From NCBI GenBank assembly GCA_010672785.1, contig JAAHFX010000001.1, forward strand, positions 62,001 to 126,000: a stretch of 64,000 nt of DNA, written 5' to 3'. This document shows, piece by piece, positions 43,179 to 52,356 of the stretch. The notes under the pieces were generated by a model, which did no database searches, was not told where the DNA came from, and worked only from the letters and a program-made list of their open reading frames with translations. Positions within the stretch are counted from its first letter, which is position 1; each line of letters begins with the position of its first letter. The position numbers were made by a program, and so were the translations under genes. Origin of the DNA: Sphaerospermopsis sp. SIO1G1 (GTDB lineage Bacteria; Cyanobacteriota; Cyanobacteriia; Cyanobacteriales; Nostocaceae).

Positions 43179-43330
43179 AGAGCTTGCTGAAAAAGTTATT
43201 TGTGGAGACGGGGGAACAGGGAACAGTTTCAAGAGTTGGGTGTGAATGATTTTTCCTTGAAGTAGGTAGGATTAAATGCAAGGTTTTTGAGTTCCCAGGT
43301 TATAAAACCTTGCACATTTTCGACTTCAAG
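43179..43330 (+). mobile_element. MITE-like family A copy (right end missing)
   Basis: AGAGCTTGCTGAAAAAGTTATTTGTGGAGAC...TTTCAAGAGTTGG...GATTTTTCCTTGAA. Confidence 0.65.
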
Positions 43331-43415
43331 AGATGGTATAAGTATTCCACTAGACTGATGAAGCTAACCTCCGTTAGCTCACCAAAAAAAGATCATCAAA
43401 CAGGAGAAACCAGGC

Positions 43416-44132
43416 GTGCCTACACTCGGCGTTAACATAGACCACATAGCTACCATTCGCCAAGCCAGAAGAACAGTCGAACCAGATCCCATAGCCGCAG
43501 CAGTATTAGCAGAACTGGCAGGTGCAGACGGTATCACTGCCCATTTAAGAGAAGACAGAAGACACATCCAAGATAGAGATGTGCGTTTATTGCGGCAAAC
43601 AGTGAGAACCCACTTTAACCTAGAAATGGCAGCTACTGACGAAATGTTAGCCATAGCCTTAGATGTTAAACCTGACTACGTCACCCTAGTTCCAGAAAAA
43701 CGGGAAGAAGTAACCACAGAAGGTGGGTTAGACATTGTTGGTCAACTTGCTAGAATAGGAGAAATAGTAGATAAACTGCAAAATACGGGAATTCCGGTGA
43801 GTTTATTCATTGATGCCGAACCAGCACAAATAGAGGCTTCTGCTAAAATGCAAGCGAAATTTATTGAACTGCACACTGGCAAATATGCCGAAGCTCAAGA
43901 TGAAACCAGCAAAAACCAAGAATTAAATTTTTTAGCTCAGGGATGCGAACAAGCTATTAAAGCTGGGTTACGAGTCAACGCTGGACATGGACTAACATAC
44001 TGGAATGTGTATCCGGTAGCTGCACTTCCAGGTATGGAAGAATTAAATATAGGTCATACCATCATCAGTAGGGCCGCCCTAGTTGGTATGGAAAGGGCAG
44101 TCAGAGAGATGAAACAAGCAATGATGGGATAA
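43416..44132 (+). CDS. pdxJ: Pyridoxine 5'-phosphate synthase
   Basis: [23 protein letters not shown]...[20 protein letters not shown]. Confidence 0.97.
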   Translation: MPTLGVNIDHIATIRQARRTVEPDPIAAAVLAELAGADGITAHLREDRRHIQDRDVRLLRQTVRTHFNLEMAATDEMLAIALDVKPDYVTLVPEKREEVTTEGGLDIVGQLARIGEIVDKLQNTGIPVSLFIDAEPAQIEASAKMQAKFIELHTGKYAEAQDETSKNQELNFLAQGCEQAIKAGLRVNAGHGLTYWNVYPVAALPGMEELNIGHTIISRAALVGMERAVREMKQAMMG

Positions 44133-44226
44133 TGAGTAATTGGTAATAGGGAAGAATCAACTTTTGCCTCTTACCTTCCTACCATTCCCCCCTTCTTCCT
44201 TACTCTCTTATTTCACTGATAACTGA

Positions 44227-44352
44227 TACAGCAAATTTCGTTGCTATGAGGTACAAATCATAATCATGAAACCCTCGTGCGGTGGACATCTTGTGTGGGG
44301 TGGGCATCTTGCCCGCTAATAACGTACCTCATGACACTAGAAAGCACTGTAA
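44227..44352 (+). mobile_element. MITE-like family C element inserted in a TAACTGA STRR
   Basis: tacagcaaatttcgttgctatgaggtac...gtacctcatgacactagaaagcactgta. Confidence 0.75.
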
Positions 44353-44420
44353 CTGGCAACTGATAACTGATAACTGATAACTGATAACTGATAACTGATA
44401 ACTGATAACTGATAACTGAA
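44352..44420. repeat. Heptamer STRR (TAACTGA)n
   Basis: gataactgataactgataactg... Confidence 0.97.
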
Positions 44421-44485
44421 AAGAGGGGTTGTCGCTGCGTAAATTCTAGAAAACCTAGAGTCAAATTCTGAAATAGAATCATTTT

Positions 44486-45223
44486 ATGACCTCCACACAG
44501 CCCAACAACCTACCCCTGTGGGTACAAGATCGAGATACTGTAATCCAATACAGCACTAACGCAGAGTGGCGTTATCAAGAATCTCCTGACTATAGTCGTT
44601 CCAAAGAAAACCTAGCCAAGGAGAGTATTTGTAATCATGTAGAAGGTTCACTAGAAGCACTGGTACAGAACCTAGTGAGAACCTTTGAAATGGAAGTATC
44701 TTTTAAAAGCAACCCCAAACAATGGTTATCAGTAGTTAATGATCAGTTCCGCATTAGTACCAATGGAGGTCAAGATTACACAGCAGCAGACCTCTCAAAA
44801 CAAGGTACTTACAACTTGTTTATGGCTGACTCAGAACATTACAAAGCTTCCGAAGAAGATTTTGAGTCATCTGCTAAACTGTTTCACAGCACATTTCCCC
44901 AAGGTTTTCCCTGGGAAGTGCTAGAAGTATACTCAGGCCCACCAGTGGTTACATTGAAGTGGCGACACTGGGGACATTTTCGTGGTCAATATAAAGACTT
45001 TGCACCCACAGGAGAGACTGTAGAAATCATCGGTATTACAGTAGCTAATGTCACTGATGACTTAAAAATTCTGTCCTTGGAACACTATTTTGACAACAAC
45101 CTGTTTTTAGAAAAACTCACAGCAGGAGGAAAGGTTACAGATAGTGAAAATAGTAGCCAGAGTGAAGGCAAAAATGGTGGTTGTCCTTTTGGTTCTTGGT
45201 TTAAGGGATTGAAGAAAAGTTAA
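44486..45223 (+). CDS. SnoaL-like / pathogen-related-protein-like conserved protein
   Basis: 245 aa; FPQGFPWEVLEVYSGPPVVTLKWRHWGHFRGQYK. Confidence 0.6.
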   Translation: MTSTQPNNLPLWVQDRDTVIQYSTNAEWRYQESPDYSRSKENLAKESICNHVEGSLEALVQNLVRTFEMEVSFKSNPKQWLSVVNDQFRISTNGGQDYTAADLSKQGTYNLFMADSEHYKASEEDFESSAKLFHSTFPQGFPWEVLEVYSGPPVVTLKWRHWGHFRGQYKDFAPTGETVEIIGITVANVTDDLKILSLEHYFDNNLFLEKLTAGGKVTDSENSSQSEGKNGGCPFGSWFKGLKKS

Positions 45224-45294
45224 ATCACTAGGGTACAGAAAACCAACTGTACCCTGAAAATACTATAAATAGTAAATAGAACTTGAGGATTAAA

Positions 45295-45624
45295 ATGCAA
45301 ACATATCACTACATTTTAGCTAGTCACCACTTCTTAATTGAAGAAGAACCCTTAGAAGAGGTTCTCAAAGAACGTACTCGCCATTACCATGAACAGGAAA
45401 AAGAGATAGATTTTTGGTTAGTCAGAAACCCTGCATTTCTGGAAGCACCAGAAATGGCTGCAAATAAAGCCAATTGTCCTAAACCTCCTGTAGCAATTAT
45501 TTCCACCAACCCTCAATTTATTACTTGGCTCAAATTACGCTTAGAATATGTTATCACTGGAGAATTTAATGCTCCTTCGGCGACAATTCCTGATCCTCTA
45601 GCATCCTTAACTGCTGTTTCCTAA
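45295..45624 (+). CDS. DUF2488-like (MgPME-cyclase complex-type) conserved cyanobacterial protein
   Basis: MQTYHYILASHHFLIEEEPLEEVLKERTRHYHEQEKEIDFWLV; start proposed at 45295. Confidence 0.65.
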   Translation: MQTYHYILASHHFLIEEEPLEEVLKERTRHYHEQEKEIDFWLVRNPAFLEAPEMAANKANCPKPPVAIISTNPQFITWLKLRLEYVITGEFNAPSATIPDPLASLTAVS

Positions 45625-45699
45625 AGTAGTATTTCTATAAGCAGGGAATGGGGTGATGGGGAGATAGGGTGATGGGGTGACAGTGAACAGTAAACAGTA

Positions 45700-45785
45700 A
45701 ACAGTGATAACTGATACCTGATAACTGATAACTGATAACTGATAACTGATAACTGATAACTGATAACTGATAACTGATAACTGAA
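45700..45785. repeat. Heptamer STRR (TAACTGA)n directly upstream of ORF 45788
   Basis: gataactgataactgataactgaaaaATG. Confidence 0.97.
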
Positions 45786-45787
45786 AA

Positions 45788-46501
45788 ATGTTTTCACAAA
45801 AATTTAATTCTTCAGTCAGAAATACTTTATTTGTAATACCAAGTTCCCTCGTGCTGGGAATTGCTTCTATAGTTGCTGGTATTCATCCTGTTGTATCTCA
45901 ACCAGCAATTTCTGCTTGTCAAGCTCCTCGTCCTGGGGAATATGTTTTATTAGTTGTTAGTCCTAGTGTGACTAACCAACAGAATTTAAGAAGTGCTTTA
46001 CCTTCTGCGTTAAAAACTGTTACCTGTAAGTATTTTAATGATACTGTAACACGGATAGATGGTTTTAATAATATTGATGATGCTAACCGTTGGGCAAGGT
46101 ATATAAATAATGTAGTTGGCTTGTCTGCCATTATTACAACTAGGCCAGCGTCACCAACAGCAACACAAGCAGTAGTTCCATCGCCAATCAGAACACCAGT
46201 TGCAATTACAAACACAGTAGCTCCCAGTCAAAGCTTGAGTTATAGTCCGAGGACTTTGGGAGAAGGTTTTGCTATTTTAGTAGATTATTTCAATCGCCCA
46301 GAATTGGCAGCTAATTTGCGACAAGCGATGGGTGGTAATGTAGGTCTTGTTTCCTATGGGGAAAGACCATACTTGTTAGCTGTTTACACTACGAACCAAT
46401 CAGAAGCTTATAGGATATTACAGAAACTAAGTGAAAGTGGTTTTTTTGCACTATTAGTGGATAGTAGAAAAGTGATGTTACTACGTTCTGTTGTAAATTA
46501 A
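45788..46501 (+). CDS. SPOR-like secreted hypothetical protein
   Basis: N-terminal signal-like hydrophobic segment; two related modules GEYVLLVVSP / GEGFAILVDYFNRPELAANLRQA. Confidence 0.5.
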   Translation: MFSQKFNSSVRNTLFVIPSSLVLGIASIVAGIHPVVSQPAISACQAPRPGEYVLLVVSPSVTNQQNLRSALPSALKTVTCKYFNDTVTRIDGFNNIDDANRWARYINNVVGLSAIITTRPASPTATQAVVPSPIRTPVAITNTVAPSQSLSYSPRTLGEGFAILVDYFNRPELAANLRQAMGGNVGLVSYGERPYLLAVYTTNQSEAYRILQKLSESGFFALLVDSRKVMLLRSVVN

Positions 46502-46574
46502 GTAGGGTTTGCAGCAAAAAGTTATCTGTGGAGACTAGGGAACAGGGAACAGTGAACAGTGAACAGTAAACAGT

Positions 46575-46627
46575 GAGTGAATAGCAATAACTGATAACTG
46601 ATAACTGATAACTGATAACTGATAACT
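46575..46627. repeat. Heptamer STRR (TAACTGA)n abutting stop codon of DUF212 gene
   Basis: aataactgataactgataactgataactgataacta. Confidence 0.95.
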
Positions 46628-47081
46628 AATAAGCTGCTCTAGCTAACCAAGAAATGGTAACACCCAGAATAGAACCAGCAATTACTTGAACTGGTGTGTG
46701 TCCTAAGAGTTCCTTTAAACGGTCTTGAAAAAAGTCAGGTTTCTCGTTAAATAACTCATCAACCATTTGATTTAGGATGCGAGCTTGTTTACCTGCGGCT
46801 TGTCGGACTCCGGCTGCATCGTACATAACAATGATGGCAAAAACCGTAGCCACAGCAAAATCTGGGGATGCCCAACCGAGGGTTTGTCCAACGCCAAAAG
46901 CTAGAGCTGTAACCAGGGCGGAATGGGAACTGGGCATACCTCCGGTTGTTACTAAGACACGCAAATCCACTTTCTGTTGTTTGATTACTTCAACGATTAG
47001 TTTTAATCCTTGAGCAACAAAACAAGCCACAAGTGCAACCATTAGCACCCGGTTGTTAATGATGTCGCTTATGTCCTGCAT
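46626..47081 (-). CDS. Divergent PAP2 / DUF212 family membrane protein
   Basis: TTGGMPSSHSALVTALAFGVG, MYDAAGVRQAAGKQARILN. Confidence 0.88.
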   Translation of the reverse strand: MQDISDIINNRVLMVALVACFVAQGLKLIVEVIKQQKVDLRVLVTTGGMPSSHSALVTALAFGVGQTLGWASPDFAVATVFAIIVMYDAAGVRQAAGKQARILNQMVDELFNEKPDFFQDRLKELLGHTPVQVIAGSILGVTISWLARAAY

Positions 47082-47163
47082 GATATTGTGATTAGGTGAT
47101 TGGATATGAGCAGTGGTTGTGTGTTGAGTTTCAGTGTTTGACGGTAGCTGTCAATGGTATAAA

Positions 47164-47272
47164 TACAGTATTTTTCGGTGTTATGAGATACAATATTGTC
47201 GGGCAAAATGCCCAACCCACAATAGTTTCATGATTATGATTTGTACCCATGATGAATGAAATTTTCTGTATT
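47164..47272 (-). mobile_element. MITE-like family C element (minus orientation, diverged)
   Basis: tacagtatttttcggtgttatgagatac...cgggcaaaatgcccaaccc...tcatgattatgatttgtacccat...attttctgta. Confidence 0.6.
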
Positions 47273-47384
47273 TGAGAAAGTAACTGTGAAATGGGAAAAT
47301 AATTTTGTTGCTACATTTTGGATTTGTGATCTTAAGTAAGGATTTTTCTATCTCAAATCAAAAATCCAAAATATCAATGTTTTC

Positions 47385-48314
47385 CTAGTGATTGCGATTG
47401 ATGATGAAATGGGCGATTGCTTGTAAAGGAATGGCTTTAGCACCAAAACTTGCTAATTCTGCACAAGCTTCATCAACGAGTTGTTTGGCTTTAGTGCGTG
47501 ATTCTTCGATTCCCCATAAACTGGGGTAGGTGACTTTTTGTGCTGTCAGGTCTTTGCCTGCGGTTTTACCCAGTTGTTCTTGGGTAGAGGTGATATCCAG
47601 GATATCATCAATGATTTGGAAGGCGAGACCAATATTTTGAGAATAACGAGTTAATTTTTGTACATCTTCTGGAGATGCACCAGCAATAATACCACCACAC
47701 ACTACACAAGCTTCCAACAAGGCGGCGGTTTTGTGGTTATGAATAAAATTCAGGGTTTCTAGGGAAGTATCTGTTTTACCTTCACATTCCAAATCTACAA
47801 CTTGGCCACCAACTAAACCAGCTGCACCTAAAGCTTTACCTAGTCTAGCTATGACTTGTAAGGTTCTTTGAGGTAGTACATTTTCTGGGGTTTGAGTAGC
47901 CACAAACTCAAAAGCTAAAGCCAATAAGCCATCTCCGGCCAAAATAGCAATATCTTCACCATATACCTTATGATTTGTTAATTTACCGCGACGATAATCA
48001 TCATTATCCATTGCTGGTAAATCATCATGAATCAAAGACATGGTGTGGATCATTTCTACAGCACAAGCTGTTGGCATAGCCATATCAATTGTGCCACCAA
48101 TCATTTCCGAGGTAGCAAGACAAAGAATAGGACGTACACGCTTACCACCTGCTAAGAGGGAGTAACGCATAGCTTCGTAGATTTTTTCTGGATATACCAC
48201 AGAAATTGACTGATCCAAAGCTTGATCACAAAGCTGTTGTCGTTCTTTGAGATAGGCAGCGAGGTTAAACTGGTCTAGTTCTGATGTCTTTTGAAAATTA
48301 TCCGTTGCTACCAT
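47385..48314 (-). CDS. crtE: Geranylgeranyl diphosphate synthase
   Basis: First Asp-rich motif [10 protein letters not shown], second DDILD; start proposed at MVATDNF. Confidence 0.94.
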   Translation of the reverse strand: MVATDNFQKTSELDQFNLAAYLKERQQLCDQALDQSISVVYPEKIYEAMRYSLLAGGKRVRPILCLATSEMIGGTIDMAMPTACAVEMIHTMSLIHDDLPAMDNDDYRRGKLTNHKVYGEDIAILAGDGLLALAFEFVATQTPENVLPQRTLQVIARLGKALGAAGLVGGQVVDLECEGKTDTSLETLNFIHNHKTAALLEACVVCGGIIAGASPEDVQKLTRYSQNIGLAFQIIDDILDITSTQEQLGKTAGKDLTAQKVTYPSLWGIEESRTKAKQLVDEACAELASFGAKAIPLQAIAHFIINRNH

Positions 48315-48453
48315 GCTTAATTTCCTAACGTTTTTGATTGATGCTGAATGTGTGATAATTTTACGTTGATCTAGGTCGGAAATGCTCACTAGATTTTGGA
48401 TTTTGGATTTTAGTGAGATTGCCTCAATTACAAATCCGTTTATTTATTAGTTA

Positions 48454-49320
48454 CTATAAGTTACGCAAGTAACTAGAGACTGTATTTTGCAGTAACATAG
48501 CAACTGTCATTGGACCAACTCCACCAGGAACAGGGGTTACATATTCTGCCACATTGGTAATTGCAGCAAAATCAATATCGCCTACTAAACGACTTTTACC
48601 GCTGTTGTTTGTAACACGGTTGATACCTACATCCACGACTACAGCACCTGGTTTGACCATTTCGGCAGTAATTAAATTGGGAATTCCTACTGCTACAACC
48701 AGAATGTCAGCATTCTGGGTGATGGTTTTCAGGTCTTGGGTAGAGGAGTGGGCAATTATGACTGTGGCATTAGCTTCTAATAGCATTAACGCCATCGGCT
48801 TACCCACTAAAATACTACGTCCTATCACTACTGCCTGTTTTCCGATCAGGGGAATTTTATATTCTTCTAAGAGTCGCATGACTCCAGCAGGTGTACAACT
48901 GCGTAAACCGGGTTCTTCCCTGACTAATTTTCCTAAATTAACTGGGTGCAGGCCATCTGCATCTTTATCTGGTGCAATTTTATGTAAGAGGGCGATCGCA
49001 TCTAAATGTTCAGGTAGAGGTAACTGTACCAAAATTCCATCTACTCTGTCATTCTGGTTAAGTTTTTCTATTTCTGCTTCTATTTCTGCTTGACTGGTTT
49101 GACTGGGAAAATGTCTACCATAAGAAGCAATGCCAACTTTGGTACAGGCTTTTTCCTTATTTCTTACGTAAGTAGCTGATGCTGGGTTATCACCAACCAT
49201 TAATACGGCTAAACCTGGAGGCCTACCAATTTTGGCTTGTGATGTTGCTATTTTCTCAGCTAGTTCTTGCTGGATTTTTGTGGCTAAAGCTTTACCATCA
49301 AGACGTTTCGCTATTTCCAT
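48454..49320 (-). CDS. folD: Methylenetetrahydrofolate dehydrogenase/cyclohydrolase
   Basis: [49 protein letters not shown]. Confidence 0.97.
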   Translation of the reverse strand: MEIAKRLDGKALATKIQQELAEKIATSQAKIGRPPGLAVLMVGDNPASATYVRNKEKACTKVGIASYGRHFPSQTSQAEIEAEIEKLNQNDRVDGILVQLPLPEHLDAIALLHKIAPDKDADGLHPVNLGKLVREEPGLRSCTPAGVMRLLEEYKIPLIGKQAVVIGRSILVGKPMALMLLEANATVIIAHSSTQDLKTITQNADILVVAVGIPNLITAEMVKPGAVVVDVGINRVTNNSGKSRLVGDIDFAAITNVAEYVTPVPGGVGPMTVAMLLQNTVSSYLRNL

Positions 49321-49501
49321 TATCAGTTGTCAGTTGTTAGTTGTCGGTTGTCAGTTGTCAGAAGAAGTTAGGGCGGGGGGTGTAGTTCTGCATTAATTCC
49401 CTTTTCCTGTCCTCTTTCATGAACAAATAATAGCCAAGGACTATTTTCTCAGATTAACTGCGTCAACTGAAGGATAAAGAAGAAAAGGATTACCTGAATC
49501 C

Positions 49502-49999
49502 TTGGTTTATCAGTACAACATAGATAGTATGAATGAGAAAATGAAGAATTTTGCTCCCAGGTTAAGATTAATGTCATTAATGCCAGAGTTATTTCAGCAG
49601 TTTACTTTTATACAAACTTTAAAAGTTTCTTCTTTCCGGTTATTTTATCGGTGGTTGGTTTTTTGTCTCGTTGTCGGACTTGTGAGTTGTGCTAATGATG
49701 AACCTTCTCAATTGAATTTACCAACGCTCAAAATCGGTGCTAACGTGACCAAAATTAAAAATATTAAACCAACGGAAAATGAGAAGACTACGGTTTATAT
49801 TCAAGGTAAGGTAGAAAAAATTGCTCCGTTTATTAAGCAAAAAGCTTATTTGATTGCTGATGCTACTGGAAAAATTTGGGTAGTAACTAGTCAAAGTAGT
49901 TTCAAGGTGGGTCAGGATGTGGTAGTTAAAGGTAAAGTTAAGTACAAAAGTATTCCTTTGGCTGGACAAGAGTATGGAGACATTTACTTAAAAGAATAA
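49502..49999 (+). CDS. Putative exported OB-fold-like hypothetical protein
   Basis: N-terminal hydrophobic segment ending LVSCAND, then TVYIQGKVEKIAPFIKQKAYLIADATGKIWVVTSQ. Confidence 0.5.
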   Translation: MVYQYNIDSMNEKMKNFAPRLRLMSLMPELFQQFTFIQTLKVSSFRLFYRWLVFCLVVGLVSCANDEPSQLNLPTLKIGANVTKIKNIKPTENEKTTVYIQGKVEKIAPFIKQKAYLIADATGKIWVVTSQSSFKVGQDVVVKGKVKYKSIPLAGQEYGDIYLKE

Positions 50000-50127
50000 G
50001 AGTATGATGAAATTAAGTACTCAAGCCAAATTGATTGCACATATTAATTGAAAACATAATTCACTTTATTCCTCACCTGTTCCCTGTTCCATTTCCTAAC
50101 TATGAAATTTATTTTGCACGACGACTT

Positions 50128-50553
50128 ATGAATCATCCCACAGAACAGGTAGCGATCGCTATTCTTGCTCAAAATAATCATTATCTCATGCAGTTGCGAG
50201 ATAATTTTCCCCATATTGCCCATCCTGGTTGTTGGGGATTGTTCGGAGGCCATTTAGAGGTAGATGAATCACCAGAGGTAGCTTTAGAACGGGAAATTTT
50301 AGAAGAAATAGGTTATCAAGTTCCTTCTTTTAATAAATTTGGTGTCTACTCTAATACTAAGGTTTTACATCATGTTTTTTATGTACCTTTATTAGTTGAT
50401 TTGGAAAAATTAATTTTAAATGAAGGCTGGGATATGGGATTATTAACAGCAGATCATATCCGTGCAGGTGTTTGTTATTCTCCTATTGCGGGAGAAGTCC
50501 GTCCTATTGGAGACATTCACCATGAAATTATGATGGATTTTATTAATAAGTAA
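50128..50553 (+). CDS. NUDIX hydrolase (tandem copy 1)
   Basis: GHLEVDESPEVALEREILEEIG Nudix box; start proposed at MNHPTEQ (50128). Confidence 0.88.
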   Translation: MNHPTEQVAIAILAQNNHYLMQLRDNFPHIAHPGCWGLFGGHLEVDESPEVALEREILEEIGYQVPSFNKFGVYSNTKVLHHVFYVPLLVDLEKLILNEGWDMGLLTADHIRAGVCYSPIAGEVRPIGDIHHEIMMDFINK

Positions 50554-50575
50554 TTGTCAATTTATTCCTTGAACT

Positions 50576-51001
50576 ATGAACAAGCAAATACCAGAAGTTG
50601 CAATTATAATTCTTTATCAAGATCATAAGTATCTCATGCAGTTAAGAGACAATATTCCAACTATTGCTGCTGCTGGTTGTTGGGGGTTTTTTGGTGGACA
50701 TTTAGATCCTGGGGAAACTCCAGAAATGGCATTAGTCAGAGAAGTAAAAGAAGAAATAAATTATGATATTACTACTTTTACGAAGTTTGGAATTTATCCA
50801 GATGAAAAGGTAATTCGTCATGTTTTTCATGCACCATTGTTGGTAGGTTTAGAACAACTGACTTTAAATGAAGGTTGGGATATGGGATTATTAACAGCAG
50901 ATGATATTGAAAAGGGTGCTTGTTATTCACCTATTGCTGGAGAAATTCGACCTTTGGGAAATATACATCAAAAAATTATGTTGGATTTTATTAATCAGTG
51001 A
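50576..51001 (+). CDS. NUDIX hydrolase (tandem copy 2)
   Basis: GHLDPGETPEMALVREVKEEIN Nudix box. Confidence 0.88.
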   Translation: MNKQIPEVAIIILYQDHKYLMQLRDNIPTIAAAGCWGFFGGHLDPGETPEMALVREVKEEINYDITTFTKFGIYPDEKVIRHVFHAPLLVGLEQLTLNEGWDMGLLTADDIEKGACYSPIAGEIRPLGNIHQKIMLDFINQ

Positions 51002-51107
51002 GTATTCATAAATTCTTCAGATCCACGACTTCTTTGATGATCCTATTCATAAATTATCAAGTAATTGCAGAAGTCGGGGATCTAGTTTGTGTCATTTATA
51101 AAAAATT

Positions 51108-52181
51108 ATGGAAATTACAAATAAATTACCACGTTGGTTAAGTTGGAGTTTAGCTTTCCCGATCATTATTATTAATGGTTGGCTATTAATTCAGGTTGTG
51201 AAATATTTTCAACCTTTGGTGAGTGTGATTACAATAGCTATTTTATTATCTTTTGTTTTAAATTATCCAATTCAATTTTTCTATAACCGTGGAGTACCAC
51301 GTCTATTAGCTATTCTGGGAGTGTTATTAATTGCGGTAATTATTTTGGGAGCAATAGGTGTAATTTTAATACCTTTAATTTTCCAACAATTAAATGAGTT
51401 AGCAAATATTTTACCAGCTTGGATTGATTCTGGTAAGGAACAATTACAAGCTTTTTTAAATTGGGCAGCTACACAACAAGATTTACCTGTAAATGTCGCC
51501 GGAATAGCTACTCAATTAGTAGAAAAAGTATCCAATCAATTTCAATCTTTTACTGGGAAGATATTAGGCTTTGCTTTTGATACAATTGGGGTGTTATTAA
51601 ACTTAGTTTTAACTTTAGTTTTAACCATTTATTTAATTCTCAATGGTGAAAAATTATGGGATGGAATTTATCAATGGTTTCCAGTTCACATTGGTAAAAA
51701 AGTAAGAGAATTATTAAGGGAAGATTTTCAAAATTATTTTATTGGCCAAGTTACATTAGGATCTACTTTAGCTATTACTGTTACTTTAGCATTTGTGGCA
51801 TTAAGAATACCTCTAGCTTTGTTATTTGGAATTGCAATTGGTTTTTTCTCACTATTCCCTTTTGGTACGGGAATAGGTATTGGTATTGTTAGTTTATTGG
51901 TGACTTTAGAAAACTTTTGGGAAGGTGTGGAAGTTGCCGCGATCGCAGTGACACTTGATCAAATTAATGCTAATATTGTTGCCCCAAGGTTGTTGGGAAA
52001 TTTGACAGGTTTAAATCCTGCTTGGGTGATAATCTCGTTATTAATTGGAGCAAAATTAGGTGGTGTTTTAGGTTTGTTGGTAGCTATTCCTTTTGCTAGT
52101 TTTATTAAGGATATTGCTGAGAGTTGGAAAGTGGGGGAATTAAAGAAGGTTGAGGATGGGGAAGGTTTAGAAATGAACTAG
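51108..52181 (+). CDS. AI-2E family transporter
   Basis: Eight-TM-like protein with GLNPAWVIISLLIGAKLGGVLGLLVAIPFAS. Confidence 0.85.
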   Translation: MEITNKLPRWLSWSLAFPIIIINGWLLIQVVKYFQPLVSVITIAILLSFVLNYPIQFFYNRGVPRLLAILGVLLIAVIILGAIGVILIPLIFQQLNELANILPAWIDSGKEQLQAFLNWAATQQDLPVNVAGIATQLVEKVSNQFQSFTGKILGFAFDTIGVLLNLVLTLVLTIYLILNGEKLWDGIYQWFPVHIGKKVRELLREDFQNYFIGQVTLGSTLAITVTLAFVALRIPLALLFGIAIGFFSLFPFGTGIGIGIVSLLVTLENFWEGVEVAAIAVTLDQINANIVAPRLLGNLTGLNPAWVIISLLIGAKLGGVLGLLVAIPFASFIKDIAESWKVGELKKVEDGEGLEMN

Positions 52182-52356
52182 GGTTTGCTCATCTAATTTG
52201 TATAATATGAACTTGACAAAATCACAGAAGTAAGATACTAGAAATGCACTTAACTGGAAGCGATCGCCTGACATTCAAAACAATCGCTACAGCTTACTAT
52301 TGCAACATCTTCCGAATACCAAATGTGTGTTGCATCGAATTTACCATTAACTTTTG

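Noticed and set aside
43379-43654. Antisense ORF within pdxJ, and similar antisense ORFs in dnaK, clpB, folD, ndhD
   Set aside because: Shadow ORFs of clearly coding genes
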